From G965218495 sp965218495 (GTDB taxonomy: Bacteria > Bacteroidota > Rhodothermia > Rhodothermales > Bin80): a DNA stretch of 64,000 nt. The position numbers were made by a program, and so were the translations under genes. The notes beneath the pieces are model-generated. The model had not been told where the DNA came from and did no database searches. It was given only the letters and a program-made list of their open reading frames with translations. Below, piece after piece: positions 8,798 through 17,453 of the stretch (within the stretch, counting starts at the first letter, position 1; each line of letters starts with the position of its first letter). The stretch spans positions 868,001 through 932,000 of the forward strand of contig OZ244626.1 of the NCBI GenBank assembly GCA_965218495.1, read 5' to 3'.

Positions 8798-11671
8798 CTA
8801 GATGCGGAAGTTGCGCAGCCGGTACGATAGGTTAAGCATTATGTACCGACCCAGGGTATCGGTCTGGTTGTCTTCGATGTAGATGTCAGAAACTGTACGG
8901 CTGATGTTATTGTTTTGGTTGAGGACATCCGCAACGAGTAGTTTAACCTCAACGGATCGGTCCTTAAGGAGCTTGTATCCGACCCCCAAATTCAGCAGCA
9001 TGCTGCTTTGGTCGAATGTGTCGCCTAAGCCGGTGTACTGAAGGAGTGCAAGGTTTGTGTCGAAGACTACGCGCTGCATTAGCATCCAGTGGAACCGCAC
9101 ACTTGCGTTATGCAGCAGATAGTTGCTGTCAAGTTCCGGGTATAGACTGTTGGTGACCAGTGAATATGTACCGCTGTACGACAACGTGAAGTCTAGCTCC
9201 GTGCTGATGTTACTGCTTACCACGGCACCGCCTCTTAGGCCCTTGACTGTGGAGGTGTTATCATGCCCATCGATTACGCCCGGGGTCCGCCGAAAGTCGT
9301 ATCCGCCATTGAGGTTGAGATTGGTTTTCCATACTGGCAAGCCAAGCGTGAAAAAGGAGCGTGTATTCCACTGGCTACCCAGGTTTTCGGGTTGCGAAAA
9401 CTGCGCACCTTGCAACAGCACCACGTTGGGGCGAATCATGGTGTCTGCTTGGGCAAAGAGTGAAGTATTGCCAATATAGTCGTCGATTTTGCCGACGCTG
9501 ACCATGCCCATGAACGTGCGCGTGCCCTGGGCGTAGTTGTAGCGGGCTACTAGGGAATGCGAATAGCTGGGCTTAAGGTGCGGGTTGCCACTGGAGAGCT
9601 GCAGGGGATTGGTGTTGTCAATGACCTCCTGAAGCTGGTTAATCGACGGCGTATCAGTGTTGGTGCGATAGTACAGGCGAAGACTATTGGTGCGGGAGAA
9701 TCGGTACGACCCCATGGCATTAGGGAGCAGGCTTAGGAAAGACCTATTGACCTCGAGCTCGTGAGGAAAAGTAGCCTCCCCGAGCAGACGTTCATCCTGG
9801 ATTTGGAACCCCAACATGCCTGAAAGCTTGGCGCCGCGACCGCGGAGACTGATGCCACCGCGCTGTCGCATTACGTTGTTGCCAAAGACACTTGAGAATG
9901 CAGTGTCGAGTACCGAATAGGTGTCCGCCGTCGGATCCAGGGCGTTGGCGCGACGGTCCGACGCGCTTCGCGAAAGGGAGGGGCGGTAGCTGAATTCAAG
10001 TTGCCCAACCCTGCCGAGGGGCTCGGTGTATGACACACCCATCGAAAGCGAACTGCCGTCTTGCCCAGAGTCGATGCGCTGATCGTACGCCAAAGTCGAG
10101 TCAGGCGCCAAGCTGTAGCCACTGAAGAAGTCGCTGGAGGAGCGCTGATCCGTGTCGCCCCAACGGTCGTTGAGCCCGATACCCATGTTCGCGGAAATCG
10201 TCCGCCCCGACTTGGCAAAGCGGTGTCGATACAAGATGTTGGCGCTGGACGTATAGCCCTTGTTGGAGCTTGAGTAGTCATTGGAGGTCTGGCTGAGCAG
10301 CCTGCCGTCCGGCATGCTGTTTAGCCCGCCCAGAATGCTCGAAGACGAGTTGTTCTGAAAGCTTACGCGCGGAGAAAAGATGATCGAGTTGCTTTCGTTA
10401 ATGGTGTACGTCACCCGCATGTTGAACCGGTGGTTGTGGTTGCCGCTTTCGGCGAAGTTTGACTCTTCATAGAGCTGCGACATTGCGTCCGCCAGGACAT
10501 ATTCGCGGTCAAGCTGCACATCGGATGTGTTGTCGCTGTCGTTGAAGAAGTAGCTGCTTGACATCCGGATCTTTTCGCCCAAACGATCCGAATAATTGAT
10601 TCCAACAGCATTGGTGTTGCTAACGCCTGGCTGCTGCCCAATCAGGAAGTTGGACGGGCTCGAACTCGTCCGACTGAATCCGCCACCACGGCTCCCTCCT
10701 CCGTCACCGCGACTTCTTCTTCCGCCACCACCAACGCGCCCACCGCCACCACCGCGCCTGCTGCTGGCGGTTCCCAGAACGCCCAGCAGATCCTCGGAAG
10801 AGAAGTTCTGCTGGTTCACATTGTTCCCCATACCAATGACTGATACGCGTCGCTCCTCATCAAAAATGTTGACGCTGCCGCCCCCGATGTACCGTGACTC
10901 GGTCCCGTACCCTCCGTGAAGTTTGCCAAACTGGCCAACCTGCATGCCGGGACGGGTGACAATGTTAATGGTCTTCTCGGTATTGCCATTATTGAATCCG
11001 GTAAACTGTGCCTGGTCGCTAAGGCGGTCGTATACCTCAATTTCCTTGACGACTTCAGCAGGCATGTTGCGTAGCGCCAAGGTAGGGTCTTGCCCGAAGA
11101 ACTCGCGCCCGTCCAGCAATACGCGACGAACTGCTTCGCCTTGCGCCTGAACCTCACCGTTTTCCACGGTGATACCGGGCATTTTTCGCACCAGTGCCTC
11201 TGTGTCGGCATCCGGGTTGACCTTATAGGCATCAGCGTTGAATACTGTCGTGTCTCCCCGCATCACGACACGCTCCTGTTCGGCGAGGACCAGGACCTCG
11301 TCGGACTCCACCGGGGACTCCTCCATCACGATTATGCCCAGATGTCGGTCTCGGTCAGATATTCGGATGTTTCTTTCAATGGTGGCATACCCCACAAATG
11401 ACAGTTTCAGGCGGTAGGTGCCAGGCGTCCTTACTTGGAGGCTGAAGATGCCGATGGCATTGGTGGCTGCTCCATGAATCGGCGTCGGGTCGTCTCCCTG
11501 CAGCATTACGGCGTTGACGCCCTGCAGTGCCGTGCTATCGGCGCCCGAAACAACCGTGCCGGACACAACGACACCTTCGCGGTGTTGGCCGTGCGCTTGT
11601 AGGGCAAGAAGAAAGCCGAGAATTGTGAGTGCGAACTTCAATGGCTTACCGTCTGCAAGCGTGCATGTCAT
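8798..11671 (-). CDS. TonB-dependent-receptor-like outer-membrane beta-barrel protein
   Basis: 957-residue outer-membrane protein. After a signal peptide ending near L-Q-A-H-G-Q come a carboxypeptidase-regulatory-like beta-sandwich (about 30-115), a plug-type domain (about 120-230, with V-R-K-M-P-G-I-T-V and G-R-E-F-F-G-Q-D-P), and a large barrel of the Bacteroidota OMP_b-brl_3 type ending in aromatic/basic residues. About residues 298-340 hold an unusually long Gly/Arg/Ser-rich tract in what should be a loop. It sits between a Spy-like gene (26 bp upstream) and a CBM9-like lipoprotein. No SusD homologue is present, so it is not a standard SusCD pair. Ligand unknown; import or secretion are both possible. 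Confidence 0.85.
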   Translation of the reverse strand: MTCTLADGKPLKFALTILGFLLALQAHGQHREGVVVSGTVVSGADSTALQGVNAVMLQGDDPTPIHGAATNAIGIFSLQVRTPGTYRLKLSFVGYATIERNIRISDRDRHLGIIVMEESPVESDEVLVLAEQERVVMRGDTTVFNADAYKVNPDADTEALVRKMPGITVENGEVQAQGEAVRRVLLDGREFFGQDPTLALRNMPAEVVKEIEVYDRLSDQAQFTGFNNGNTEKTINIVTRPGMQVGQFGKLHGGYGTESRYIGGGSVNIFDEERRVSVIGMGNNVNQQNFSSEDLLGVLGTASSRRGGGGGRVGGGGRRSRGDGGGSRGGGFSRTSSSPSNFLIGQQPGVSNTNAVGINYSDRLGEKIRMSSSYFFNDSDNTSDVQLDREYVLADAMSQLYEESNFAESGNHNHRFNMRVTYTINESNSIIFSPRVSFQNNSSSSILGGLNSMPDGRLLSQTSNDYSSSNKGYTSSANILYRHRFAKSGRTISANMGIGLNDRWGDTDQRSSSDFFSGYSLAPDSTLAYDQRIDSGQDGSSLSMGVSYTEPLGRVGQLEFSYRPSLSRSASDRRANALDPTADTYSVLDTAFSSVFGNNVMRQRGGISLRGRGAKLSGMLGFQIQDERLLGEATFPHELEVNRSFLSLLPNAMGSYRFSRTNSLRLYYRTNTDTPSINQLQEVIDNTNPLQLSSGNPHLKPSYSHSLVARYNYAQGTRTFMGMVSVGKIDDYIGNTSLFAQADTMIRPNVVLLQGAQFSQPENLGSQWNTRSFFTLGLPVWKTNLNLNGGYDFRRTPGVIDGHDNTSTVKGLRGGAVVSSNISTELDFTLSYSGTYSLVTNSLYPELDSNYLLHNASVRFHWMLMQRVVFDTNLALLQYTGLGDTFDQSSMLLNLGVGYKLLKDRSVEVKLLVADVLNQNNNISRTVSDIYIEDNQTDTLGRYIMLNLSYRLRNFRI

Positions 11672-11697
11672 GGTGTTGTCGTAATCCTTCGTCAGCG

Positions 11698-12666
11698 CTA
11701 ACGCCGCTTCCGGTCGCGCGGCCGGCGCGTGCGATCACGGCGCATGCCGCTGCGGTCCAGCTGTTCCAGTTGCTCAGGTGTCAGAATCTCCTTCAATGCG
11801 GACTGCAATGCCTCACGTTGCATTTGGGCACTCTCCATGAGGGCTTCCGGCGTAGAATCGGGGTTTGCCTCCATCCAAGCCGCCACGGCCTGACGATGCG
11901 CTGCCAGCGCTTCCTTCACCTTAGTTTCCTGATCCTCGGAAAGCTCCAAAAGGGACGCAGGCCGCCGGGCCATGTTTGTGCGCCGCATCATGAGGAGCTG
12001 CTGCTCCGCTGTCAGCACCGATTCCATTGCGCCGGCAAGCTCTTTGCGCTGCGCAATGCCGAGCGCTCGTTTCTCCGCATCGGTGGCATCGGGTTTCTCT
12101 TCCGCGAAGGCGTGGCGTGCTTCGCCGATTTCCCTGCGAACTGCACCCAAGGCTTCCCGCTGCTCACTGCTGAGCCTTACGGGCAGGCCTGAACTCCTGT
12201 CACGGCCGTAATTGCTGCGATTCATCTGGAACGAGCGCCTTTCACGGCGATCGTAGCTGCGATTCACCCGGAATGAACGCCTGGCTCGGCGATCGTTACC
12301 CCGACTTATCCGGTCTGAACGACCCGTGCGGCGAGACCGCTCCATGCCAGGGCGCTGATTACGCATGCGCTCCCGCAATTGGGCACCGCGTTCGCCCATC
12401 GCGTTCATCTGCTCTTCAGTGAGAATCTCGGCAAGGGCTTCTCTAAGGGCGACCATCCGCGCGGCGTTGGCAGCCTCGTGGCTCTCGTAGACCTCCTTTA
12501 GCTTGGCCTGTTGCTCTTCGGACAGTTCCAGCTGCCTGGTCATTATGGCCACACGGCGAGCGATATCGACTTCGGTCCCCTCTGCACGGGGCCCACGTTC
12601 CTGCGCCTTAGCTGGCATCAAGACGAATACAGATGCCAGCAAGGCAAGAATGACATTCCTTTTCAC
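11698..12666 (-). CDS. Exported Spy/CpxP-like helical protein, Arg-rich centre
   Basis: 322 residues with a clear signal peptide (M-K-R-N-V then a hydrophobic run ending A-K-A-Q). Three helical segments carry the L-S-E-E-Q-x-x-K-L-K-E / I-L-T-x-E-Q pattern typical of Spy/CpxP (LTxxQ) periplasmic chaperone-like proteins: about residues 45-95, 165-230 and 240-310. Between the first two is a strongly basic tract (about 105-160) with two imperfect copies of R-R-S-F-x-x-N-R-S-x-x-x-R. It is the first gene of the operon with the barrel protein and CBM9-like lipoprotein. A chaperone or sensor role for the barrel is inference from position; the family match rests on motif pattern only. Confidence 0.65.
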   Translation of the reverse strand: MKRNVILALLASVFVLMPAKAQERGPRAEGTEVDIARRVAIMTRQLELSEEQQAKLKEVYESHEAANAARMVALREALAEILTEEQMNAMGERGAQLRERMRNQRPGMERSRRTGRSDRISRGNDRRARRSFRVNRSYDRRERRSFQMNRSNYGRDRSSGLPVRLSSEQREALGAVRREIGEARHAFAEEKPDATDAEKRALGIAQRKELAGAMESVLTAEQQLLMMRRTNMARRPASLLELSEDQETKVKEALAAHRQAVAAWMEANPDSTPEALMESAQMQREALQSALKEILTPEQLEQLDRSGMRRDRTRRPRDRKRR

Positions 12667-13235
12667 GGTGGTAGTGTTTTTGACTATGAGTCGGGCACAT
12701 TGCCTGACTTTCGCTACTTTGATGCATCAATCGTCAATTTCATTCCCTGAAAGCCAGATTCAGTTTATCGCAGGATGCTTCGCGCGCTTCAGATACTGGC
12801 GGCATGCTGAGCAGGCCACGAGCTCAATGAGGTGTACCCCAGCCTTGAGGCAGGACCACGTCCTACGCGCTGTTTAGCTCTGACGGACACGGATATTTCG
12901 GATGCATTCGGAAAGCGTGTTGAGGCACTAGCCAGCGAGTATGGGTAGGCGTAGATGCATGAAAGGACGAAAGCGGAGAAATGATGGTCAACTGCAGCGA
13001 AACGTGTAGCCGAGTCAACCAGCAATTCCAGTTGGCTGCCGCCCGAGCTTAAGAAGTGCCGTGCCTGTTGCTTGACCCCTGCGGTGCAGCTGTGATCGCT
13101 GGCTAGGGGGTGCATGCCAGCTGGGGCATATCGCGTACTACTCTGCCGGCAACTCAGGCAGGCATACGGGTGCGGCTGGACCTGAGGAGCTGCGTCTGGC
13201 CGCTCAACCATGCGCAAGAGCCCCTTCTTGTGCGG
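12667..13235. other. Intergenic stretch, no supported gene
   Basis: This stretch separates the divergent start of the Spy-like operon from the 3' end of a ROK kinase gene. A plus-strand frame from about 12811 to 12951 has coding-like composition (ending K-R-V-E-A-L-A-S-E-Y-G before TAG) but has a stop just upstream and no recognisable family, so it may be the tail of a lost gene. Nothing else is supported. Confidence 0.35.
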
Positions 13236-14222
13236 CTATCCCGCTGCACGGTCGCTTTCAAGCTGCTCCCACGCCAGTGCCGCTGCACCGTACACGCCGG
13301 CGAAGTCAGTAAGCTCGGAGAGCACGATCGGAACCGCTTCGCCGGGCGGATGCCGAAACGCATGCCGCGCAACATGGGCACGAACCTGTGGCAGGAAGTG
13401 ACTTGCCGCAGCAGCAGCACCGCCGCCCAGAATGATGATCTCAGGCGCGTACATGTGAACGACGCTTACTAGGAACCAGCTGAGGTTGGTGGTCCAGCGC
13501 GCCAGCGCGTCTTTGCATAACGCGTCGTCCTGTTCCACCCCCCGAATCACAGCTGCAAAGTCAATGCTGTGCGGGTCCTTGCGATAGCCGTCGTGCAGAA
13601 CGGACGGCAGCCCACGCGTAAGCCCATCGCGTACCGCAATAGCCAGAGCCGTGGCAGAGCAAAGGATGTTTGCCGTACCCCTCCCGCTGGTGATACACAG
13701 CCTGTCGCTCGCTGCTCGTTGCACGATGTGACTGGCCTGTGTGCCGAATTGCAGGTGCGGATCACGCAGGATCTTGCCGTCCAGCATCACGCCCGAACCC
13801 ACACCCGTACCGAGCGTGATGGACACTGCCCACCGGTGCAGCTGCGCCTTCCCGTAACGAGCCTCTGCAAGGATCGACAGCCGCCCGTCATTGTCCGCTA
13901 TGACCGGGATGCCCAACGCCTCTTGCAGCAGTGGAACCACTGGATAGCCCTCAAGCTTGAGCTTGCCGGGCAGCAGCACAATACCCAAACCAGGGTCTAC
14001 CGCTCCAGGAAAGCCGATTGCAACGCAGCCGGCCGGACGCCCCAGTGCCCGCACAATACGCCGGACATCGCCCAAGACGGTGGTCACAAATTCGTCAGGC
14101 TCCATGGCGAAGCCGGAAGAAGTGACGCTTGATTCAGCCAAAGTGCCGTCACGAAGGACGGCACCACTCTTTAGGCGCGTGCCCCCAACGTCGAATCCGA
14201 TAACGTATGACTGGTGGTCCAA
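13236..14222 (-). CDS. ROK-family sugar kinase or regulator (divergent zinc motif)
   Basis: 328-residue ROK protein, cytoplasmic, expected to phosphorylate a hexose or amino-sugar with ATP. The N-terminal phosphate loop G-F-D-V-G-G-T-R-L-K is intact, the catalytic aspartate lies in A-D-N-D-G-R, and T-L-G-T-G-V-G-S-G is present. The usual E-x-G-H plus C-x-C-G-x-x-G-C zinc block is degraded: the region reads T-Q-A-S-H-I-V and then L-C-I-T-S-G-R-G-T-A. No helix-turn-helix is fused, so a kinase is likelier than a repressor. The start is a TTG at 14222 directly after the TAG of the SIS gene and in the same frame; no clear ribosome site is seen, so expression probably depends on coupling with that gene. 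Confidence 0.82.
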   Translation of the reverse strand: MDHQSYVIGFDVGGTRLKSGAVLRDGTLAESSVTSSGFAMEPDEFVTTVLGDVRRIVRALGRPAGCVAIGFPGAVDPGLGIVLLPGKLKLEGYPVVPLLQEALGIPVIADNDGRLSILAEARYGKAQLHRWAVSITLGTGVGSGVMLDGKILRDPHLQFGTQASHIVQRAASDRLCITSGRGTANILCSATALAIAVRDGLTRGLPSVLHDGYRKDPHSIDFAAVIRGVEQDDALCKDALARWTTNLSWFLVSVVHMYAPEIIILGGGAAAAASHFLPQVRAHVARHAFRHPPGEAVPIVLSELTDFAGVYGAAALAWEQLESDRAAG

Positions 14223-14996
14223 CTAAGGTGTGTACAGGTGTGCCAGGCTCTTTCGGTAGGCCTCGAAGAAACGATCCAGCTGCTCCTCGGCGCTCGTGCT
14301 GCCTACGAACTGGTGGCTTAGCAAGATTTCGGGCCTGATGCCCCGGGCCAAGAGCTGCTCTGCGACCTCTACGCGCAGCATGTTGATGATCATCGCGCCG
14401 GTAACCGTGGAAATCGGTCCGGTGCGCCACTCCAGCTCATCCAGCTCGATGATACAATCACCCGGCGGGCACTGGTTATCCGAAACGATGTCCGCTAAAT
14501 CTACCAGTTTTTTGCCGGATGAATGGCCCGCATGTGTGTGTGCACTATGCTCTTTGGACTAGATGCCGACAATGGGCATGCCACGGCTGTGAACGCCCAT
14601 AGCCATCTCAACGATAAGGGGGCGCATGCCGCTGGTAGAGACAATAATGAAGGCATCGTGCGGGCTAAATCGAAGGTTTTTCAACAGCTCTTCAGCGTAC
14701 CCTTCATAGTTTTGCAGGAACAGCGGACCCCATAGACCATTGGGCCCGACGATGGCAGAGTGGTTCGAAAGTGACTGCTCCACAAGTGCATAAAAACCCA
14801 CGAATCCACCTTGGCGCGCGGTCATCTCCTCACACACTAAGCGAGAGTGTCCCGAGCCGAACAGGAACACAAGCCCTCCTTGGGCAATACGGTCTGCGCA
14901 AAGCGTGACAGCTTGCTGGATGGCCTGCCATTGCGTATCTCTCAGGCGCTGGAGCCGCGCCGTCGTGCGCTAAAAGTAATCCAGTCCAGCAGCCAT
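14223..14996 (-). pseudogene. SIS-domain sugar isomerase-like gene (UPF0309 type) with two in-frame TAG codons
   Basis: Reading the minus strand from ATG 14994-14996 gives one frame of 257 codons that matches the UPF0309/SIS family throughout: L-F-G-S-G-H-S-R near the start, S-T-S-G-M-R-P for the sugar-phosphate loop, and S-S-G-K-K-L-V-D-L-A-D-I-V further on. The frame is broken only by TAG at 14970-14972 (codon 9) and TAG at 14559-14561, where homologues have a sense codon before S-x-E-H-S. No indel is needed. It ends in a third TAG at 14223-14225, and the downstream ROK frame follows without a gap. TAG is a normal stop in many genes of this window, so inactivation by point mutation is the simplest explanation; rare readthrough is an alternative. 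Confidence 0.75.
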
Positions 14997-15039
14997 CAGT
15001 ACAGGTAGGGCCAACTTCCATCAGGCGACCCATTCGCGA

Positions 15040-16083
15040 TCAAGAATCTGCAGTGATGCGCAGTACCCAGGTACCCTCCGGGAGCATCGCTAGTTGCTCC
15101 CTCAGGGTCACGGCAGCTTCTTTTGTAGGCTGCTGCCCAACAGTGACGCGAAACTTTGTCCCATCACGGGAAGGCATTACGTCTACCGGGATGCCGGGGT
15201 TACTAATGAGCACGCGAAAGCGATCAACTTCGCTTGCAGCCACAGCGCGGGCTTCAAAGGATGCAACGATCAGCGTGAATCCGCCCAGGTTGCGGTCAAG
15301 CCTGATTGGAGATCTGTCTTCTTTCGGCGGTGGCAGATCAGTGCCCGCTCCCGCCGTAGTATCCACCGAGTCCTGAGCCTCCGCGGCATCTGAGTTTTGT
15401 GGAATGGGGTCTGGATCAGCGTCGAGCCTTTCTTCAGACCCCGCGGGGTTCGTCATAGTGGGGTCCCCAGCGATAATGGTATTCTGCCCGGGTGACTCCT
15501 GGGGTTCAAACTGCCTGGAATCCAACAGCAACACCAGGGCGGCTCCAACTACAAACATGCCCAAGACCGCCACCGGCCATCGCCAGCGGCGTTTGGGTCT
15601 GCGAGCCGGAGGTTCAGGCCGTCCAGGCAAGCTTGCCCCAGGAGACCTGGTACTCTCAGAGGGATCGGTATCCGCTGAGGTGCGGGCATCTTCCTCCGCG
15701 CCGGGCTCATCATCACCAGACACCTTCCCGGCAGGATCTGCCGTAACTTCTGGCTTTAGGTCTGGCGGTGCCGCCTCGCCTTCCGACGCTAGCGATACCG
15801 CCTCGTCAGCTGCTACTGCAGCCGAAAGCTCTTCCGCCGAATAGACCGTGACGGGTTCCAAGCTGTCCAGCGCTGCCCAAGCAGCACTAAGAAGCGCTTC
15901 CTCAGGTACGAATGCGAGATCGGAGTTCGAAGCCGTGAACGTGCCTAGTCCATAGATCGTGACGGGGCCTTCCTCCTCAACCTGGCGTCGGAGGTCGCTG
16001 GCAAAGCCGCGGAGCAGTTTCTCTGCCGCGTCGGAGCGGAAAGAAAGCTTCCTGGCGACAAAGGTTACTACAGACTCAGCCAT
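15040..16083 (-). CDS. HU-like domain / membrane / SPOR-domain protein
   Basis: 347 residues. Residues 1-55 match an HU/CCDC81-like fold (ending Y-G-L-G-T-F), followed by an acidic Pro/Ser-rich linker, a basic cluster R-R-P-K-R-R, a single membrane helix (about 170-188), another acidic linker and a C-terminal SPOR domain (about 270-345, L-I-V-A-S-F then F-R-V-T-V-G). SPOR domains bind denuded septal peptidoglycan, so the protein would span the inner membrane with the HU-like part inside and SPOR in the periplasm, plausibly at division sites. Its start overlaps the stop of the upstream HU gene by eight bases. This architecture is typical of Bacteroidota. Whether the HU part still binds DNA is unknown. 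Confidence 0.83.
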   Translation of the reverse strand: MAESVVTFVARKLSFRSDAAEKLLRGFASDLRRQVEEEGPVTIYGLGTFTASNSDLAFVPEEALLSAAWAALDSLEPVTVYSAEELSAAVAADEAVSLASEGEAAPPDLKPEVTADPAGKVSGDDEPGAEEDARTSADTDPSESTRSPGASLPGRPEPPARRPKRRWRWPVAVLGMFVVGAALVLLLDSRQFEPQESPGQNTIIAGDPTMTNPAGSEERLDADPDPIPQNSDAAEAQDSVDTTAGAGTDLPPPKEDRSPIRLDRNLGGFTLIVASFEARAVAASEVDRFRVLISNPGIPVDVMPSRDGTKFRVTVGQQPTKEAAVTLREQLAMLPEGTWVLRITADS

Positions 16084-16300
16084 CAGCTGCAGCGTCCTCC
16101 TGTACCGGCGTAAACGACAAATTCCGCCTGGGTGGCACTATGACCGTGCTACCATCTGGCTGACGCTCACAGCGACTCCTCTCATACGCCACGCGGAACG
16201 TGCCGAGGCCGGGAATGGTGGCTTCACGGTTCCGCTCCAACATGCTGTGTACAGCGTCAACCATGGCCCAAATTACTTTTCTTTTGCTTTGGTCCTCCAT
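16076..16300 (-). CDS. HU family DNA-binding protein, short form
   Basis: 74 residues from ATG 16300; a longer frame to 16492 exists, but its extra 64 residues do not look like HU. The body reads K-R-K-V-I-W-A-M-V-D-A-V then I-P-G-L-G-T-F-R-V, the standard HU turn, and ends in a P-R-R-N-L-S-F-T-P segment where HU proteins have their final strand. It should bind DNA as a dimer. It overlaps the HU-SPOR gene by eight bases, so the two are translationally coupled, which supports a joint role linking DNA and the division site or simply shared ancestry. Confidence 0.75.
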   Translation of the reverse strand: MEDQSKRKVIWAMVDAVHSMLERNREATIPGLGTFRVAYERSRCERQPDGSTVIVPPRRNLSFTPVQEDAAADG

Positions 16301-16520
16301 TGACGGCTGGTGTCTTTTAAGCGCAAGTGCACTAAGATAAGTCGGGACGGCGAATTTGTCCTTAAGGTGGCGAGCGGGAAGAATTGCCCGACGATGCCCT
16401 TGTGCCTGGGCCAGTGCTTCGTCTGCTTCACTTGTGCGTATAATAACGTGGTCTCGCATGCTCCCGGTGCCTGTATTATGCGGCAAAATCAAATTCCTCT
16501 CTAGTCAATTTGAGAAGCAT

Positions 16521-17453
16521 GTGAGCGTACTAGTGGTCGGCACCATCGCGTTCGATGCTATCGAGACGCCCCATCAGTCCGCCCGGAATGTCCTGGGAGG
16601 CACTGCCACGTATGCAACGCTAGCCGCGCGCTTCGCAGGTGCACCGGTCCGCCTGGTCGCTGTTGTAGGACACGACTTCCCTGGCCGGTTCTTAGAGCTT
16701 CTGCAGGGCAGGGGGGTGGATCTTGCGGGCCTGCAGGTGGATGCCTCCGGAAAGACGTTTGCATGGGGCGGGCGATACGCCGAGGACCCGAACCATCGTA
16801 CCACTCTCTTTACGGATCTGAACGTCCTTGCCAACTTCAACCCAACGCTTCCAGCAAGCTACCAAGACAGCCGCATCGTTTGTCTTGGCAACCTTGATCC
16901 CAGCATCCAGCTGCGTGTACTGGACCAGGTACCGACACCAGTCCTTTCGGTGTGCGACACCATGAACTACTGGATCACTAACACGCCGGGGACTCTGCGC
17001 AATGTGCTGCAGCGCGTGGACTGCCTAGTCCTGAACGATGAAGAGGCACGGCAGATGACCGGGCTGTACAACTTGCTCCACGCAGCCGAATCCATCCGCG
17101 CCCAGGGGCCACGCATCGTTGTCATCAAAAAGGGGGAGCATGGTGCATTCCTGTTTACGGGCAAGTCGATGTTCATCACACCGGCGTTTCCTACCACGGA
17201 AGTGCAGGACCCAACTGGAGCGGGCGATGCATTCCTGGGAGGCTTCTGCGGGCACCTGGCGTGCGAAGCATTGATAGACGACGCGGCGCTGCAGCGCGCA
17301 GTACTGTATGGGACCGTGATGGCCTCGTTTGTCGTTGAGCGATTGGGTATTGCACGCATGTTGGACCTAACCCCTGAAGAGATTGCACGGCGCATAGGTG
17401 CGTTGCGGCGCGCAGTAGTGTGGCCGGAGAACACGTTCATTGCGGAATGCTGA
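16521..17453 (+). CDS. PfkB-family sugar kinase
   Basis: About 310-residue cytoplasmic carbohydrate/nucleoside kinase. The start is placed at GTG 16521, just before S-V-L-V-V-G-T-I-A-F-D, because upstream in-frame residues are not family-like. Signatures are the N-terminal G-G-T-A-T-Y substrate loop and the C-terminal D-P-T-G-A-G-D-A-F-L-G-G-F block that holds the catalytic aspartate and anion hole. Substrate cannot be decided; ribokinase-like and adenosine-kinase-like activities are common. Its stop overlaps the start of the following haem-motif lipoprotein gene (ATGCTGA), indicating coupling. Divergent from the HU genes, so the promoter should lie in 16301-16520. Confidence 0.87.
   Translation: MSVLVVGTIAFDAIETPHQSARNVLGGTATYATLAARFAGAPVRLVAVVGHDFPGRFLELLQGRGVDLAGLQVDASGKTFAWGGRYAEDPNHRTTLFTDLNVLANFNPTLPASYQDSRIVCLGNLDPSIQLRVLDQVPTPVLSVCDTMNYWITNTPGTLRNVLQRVDCLVLNDEEARQMTGLYNLLHAAESIRAQGPRIVVIKKGEHGAFLFTGKSMFITPAFPTTEVQDPTGAGDAFLGGFCGHLACEALIDDAALQRAVLYGTVMASFVVERLGIARMLDLTPEEIARRIGALRRAVVWPENTFIAEC

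Noticed and set aside
12775..12951. Plus-strand coding-like stretch with an in-frame TGA after eleven codons, possibly a selenoprotein or gene remnant
   Set aside because: No family match and no visible selenocysteine insertion structure; too short to support.
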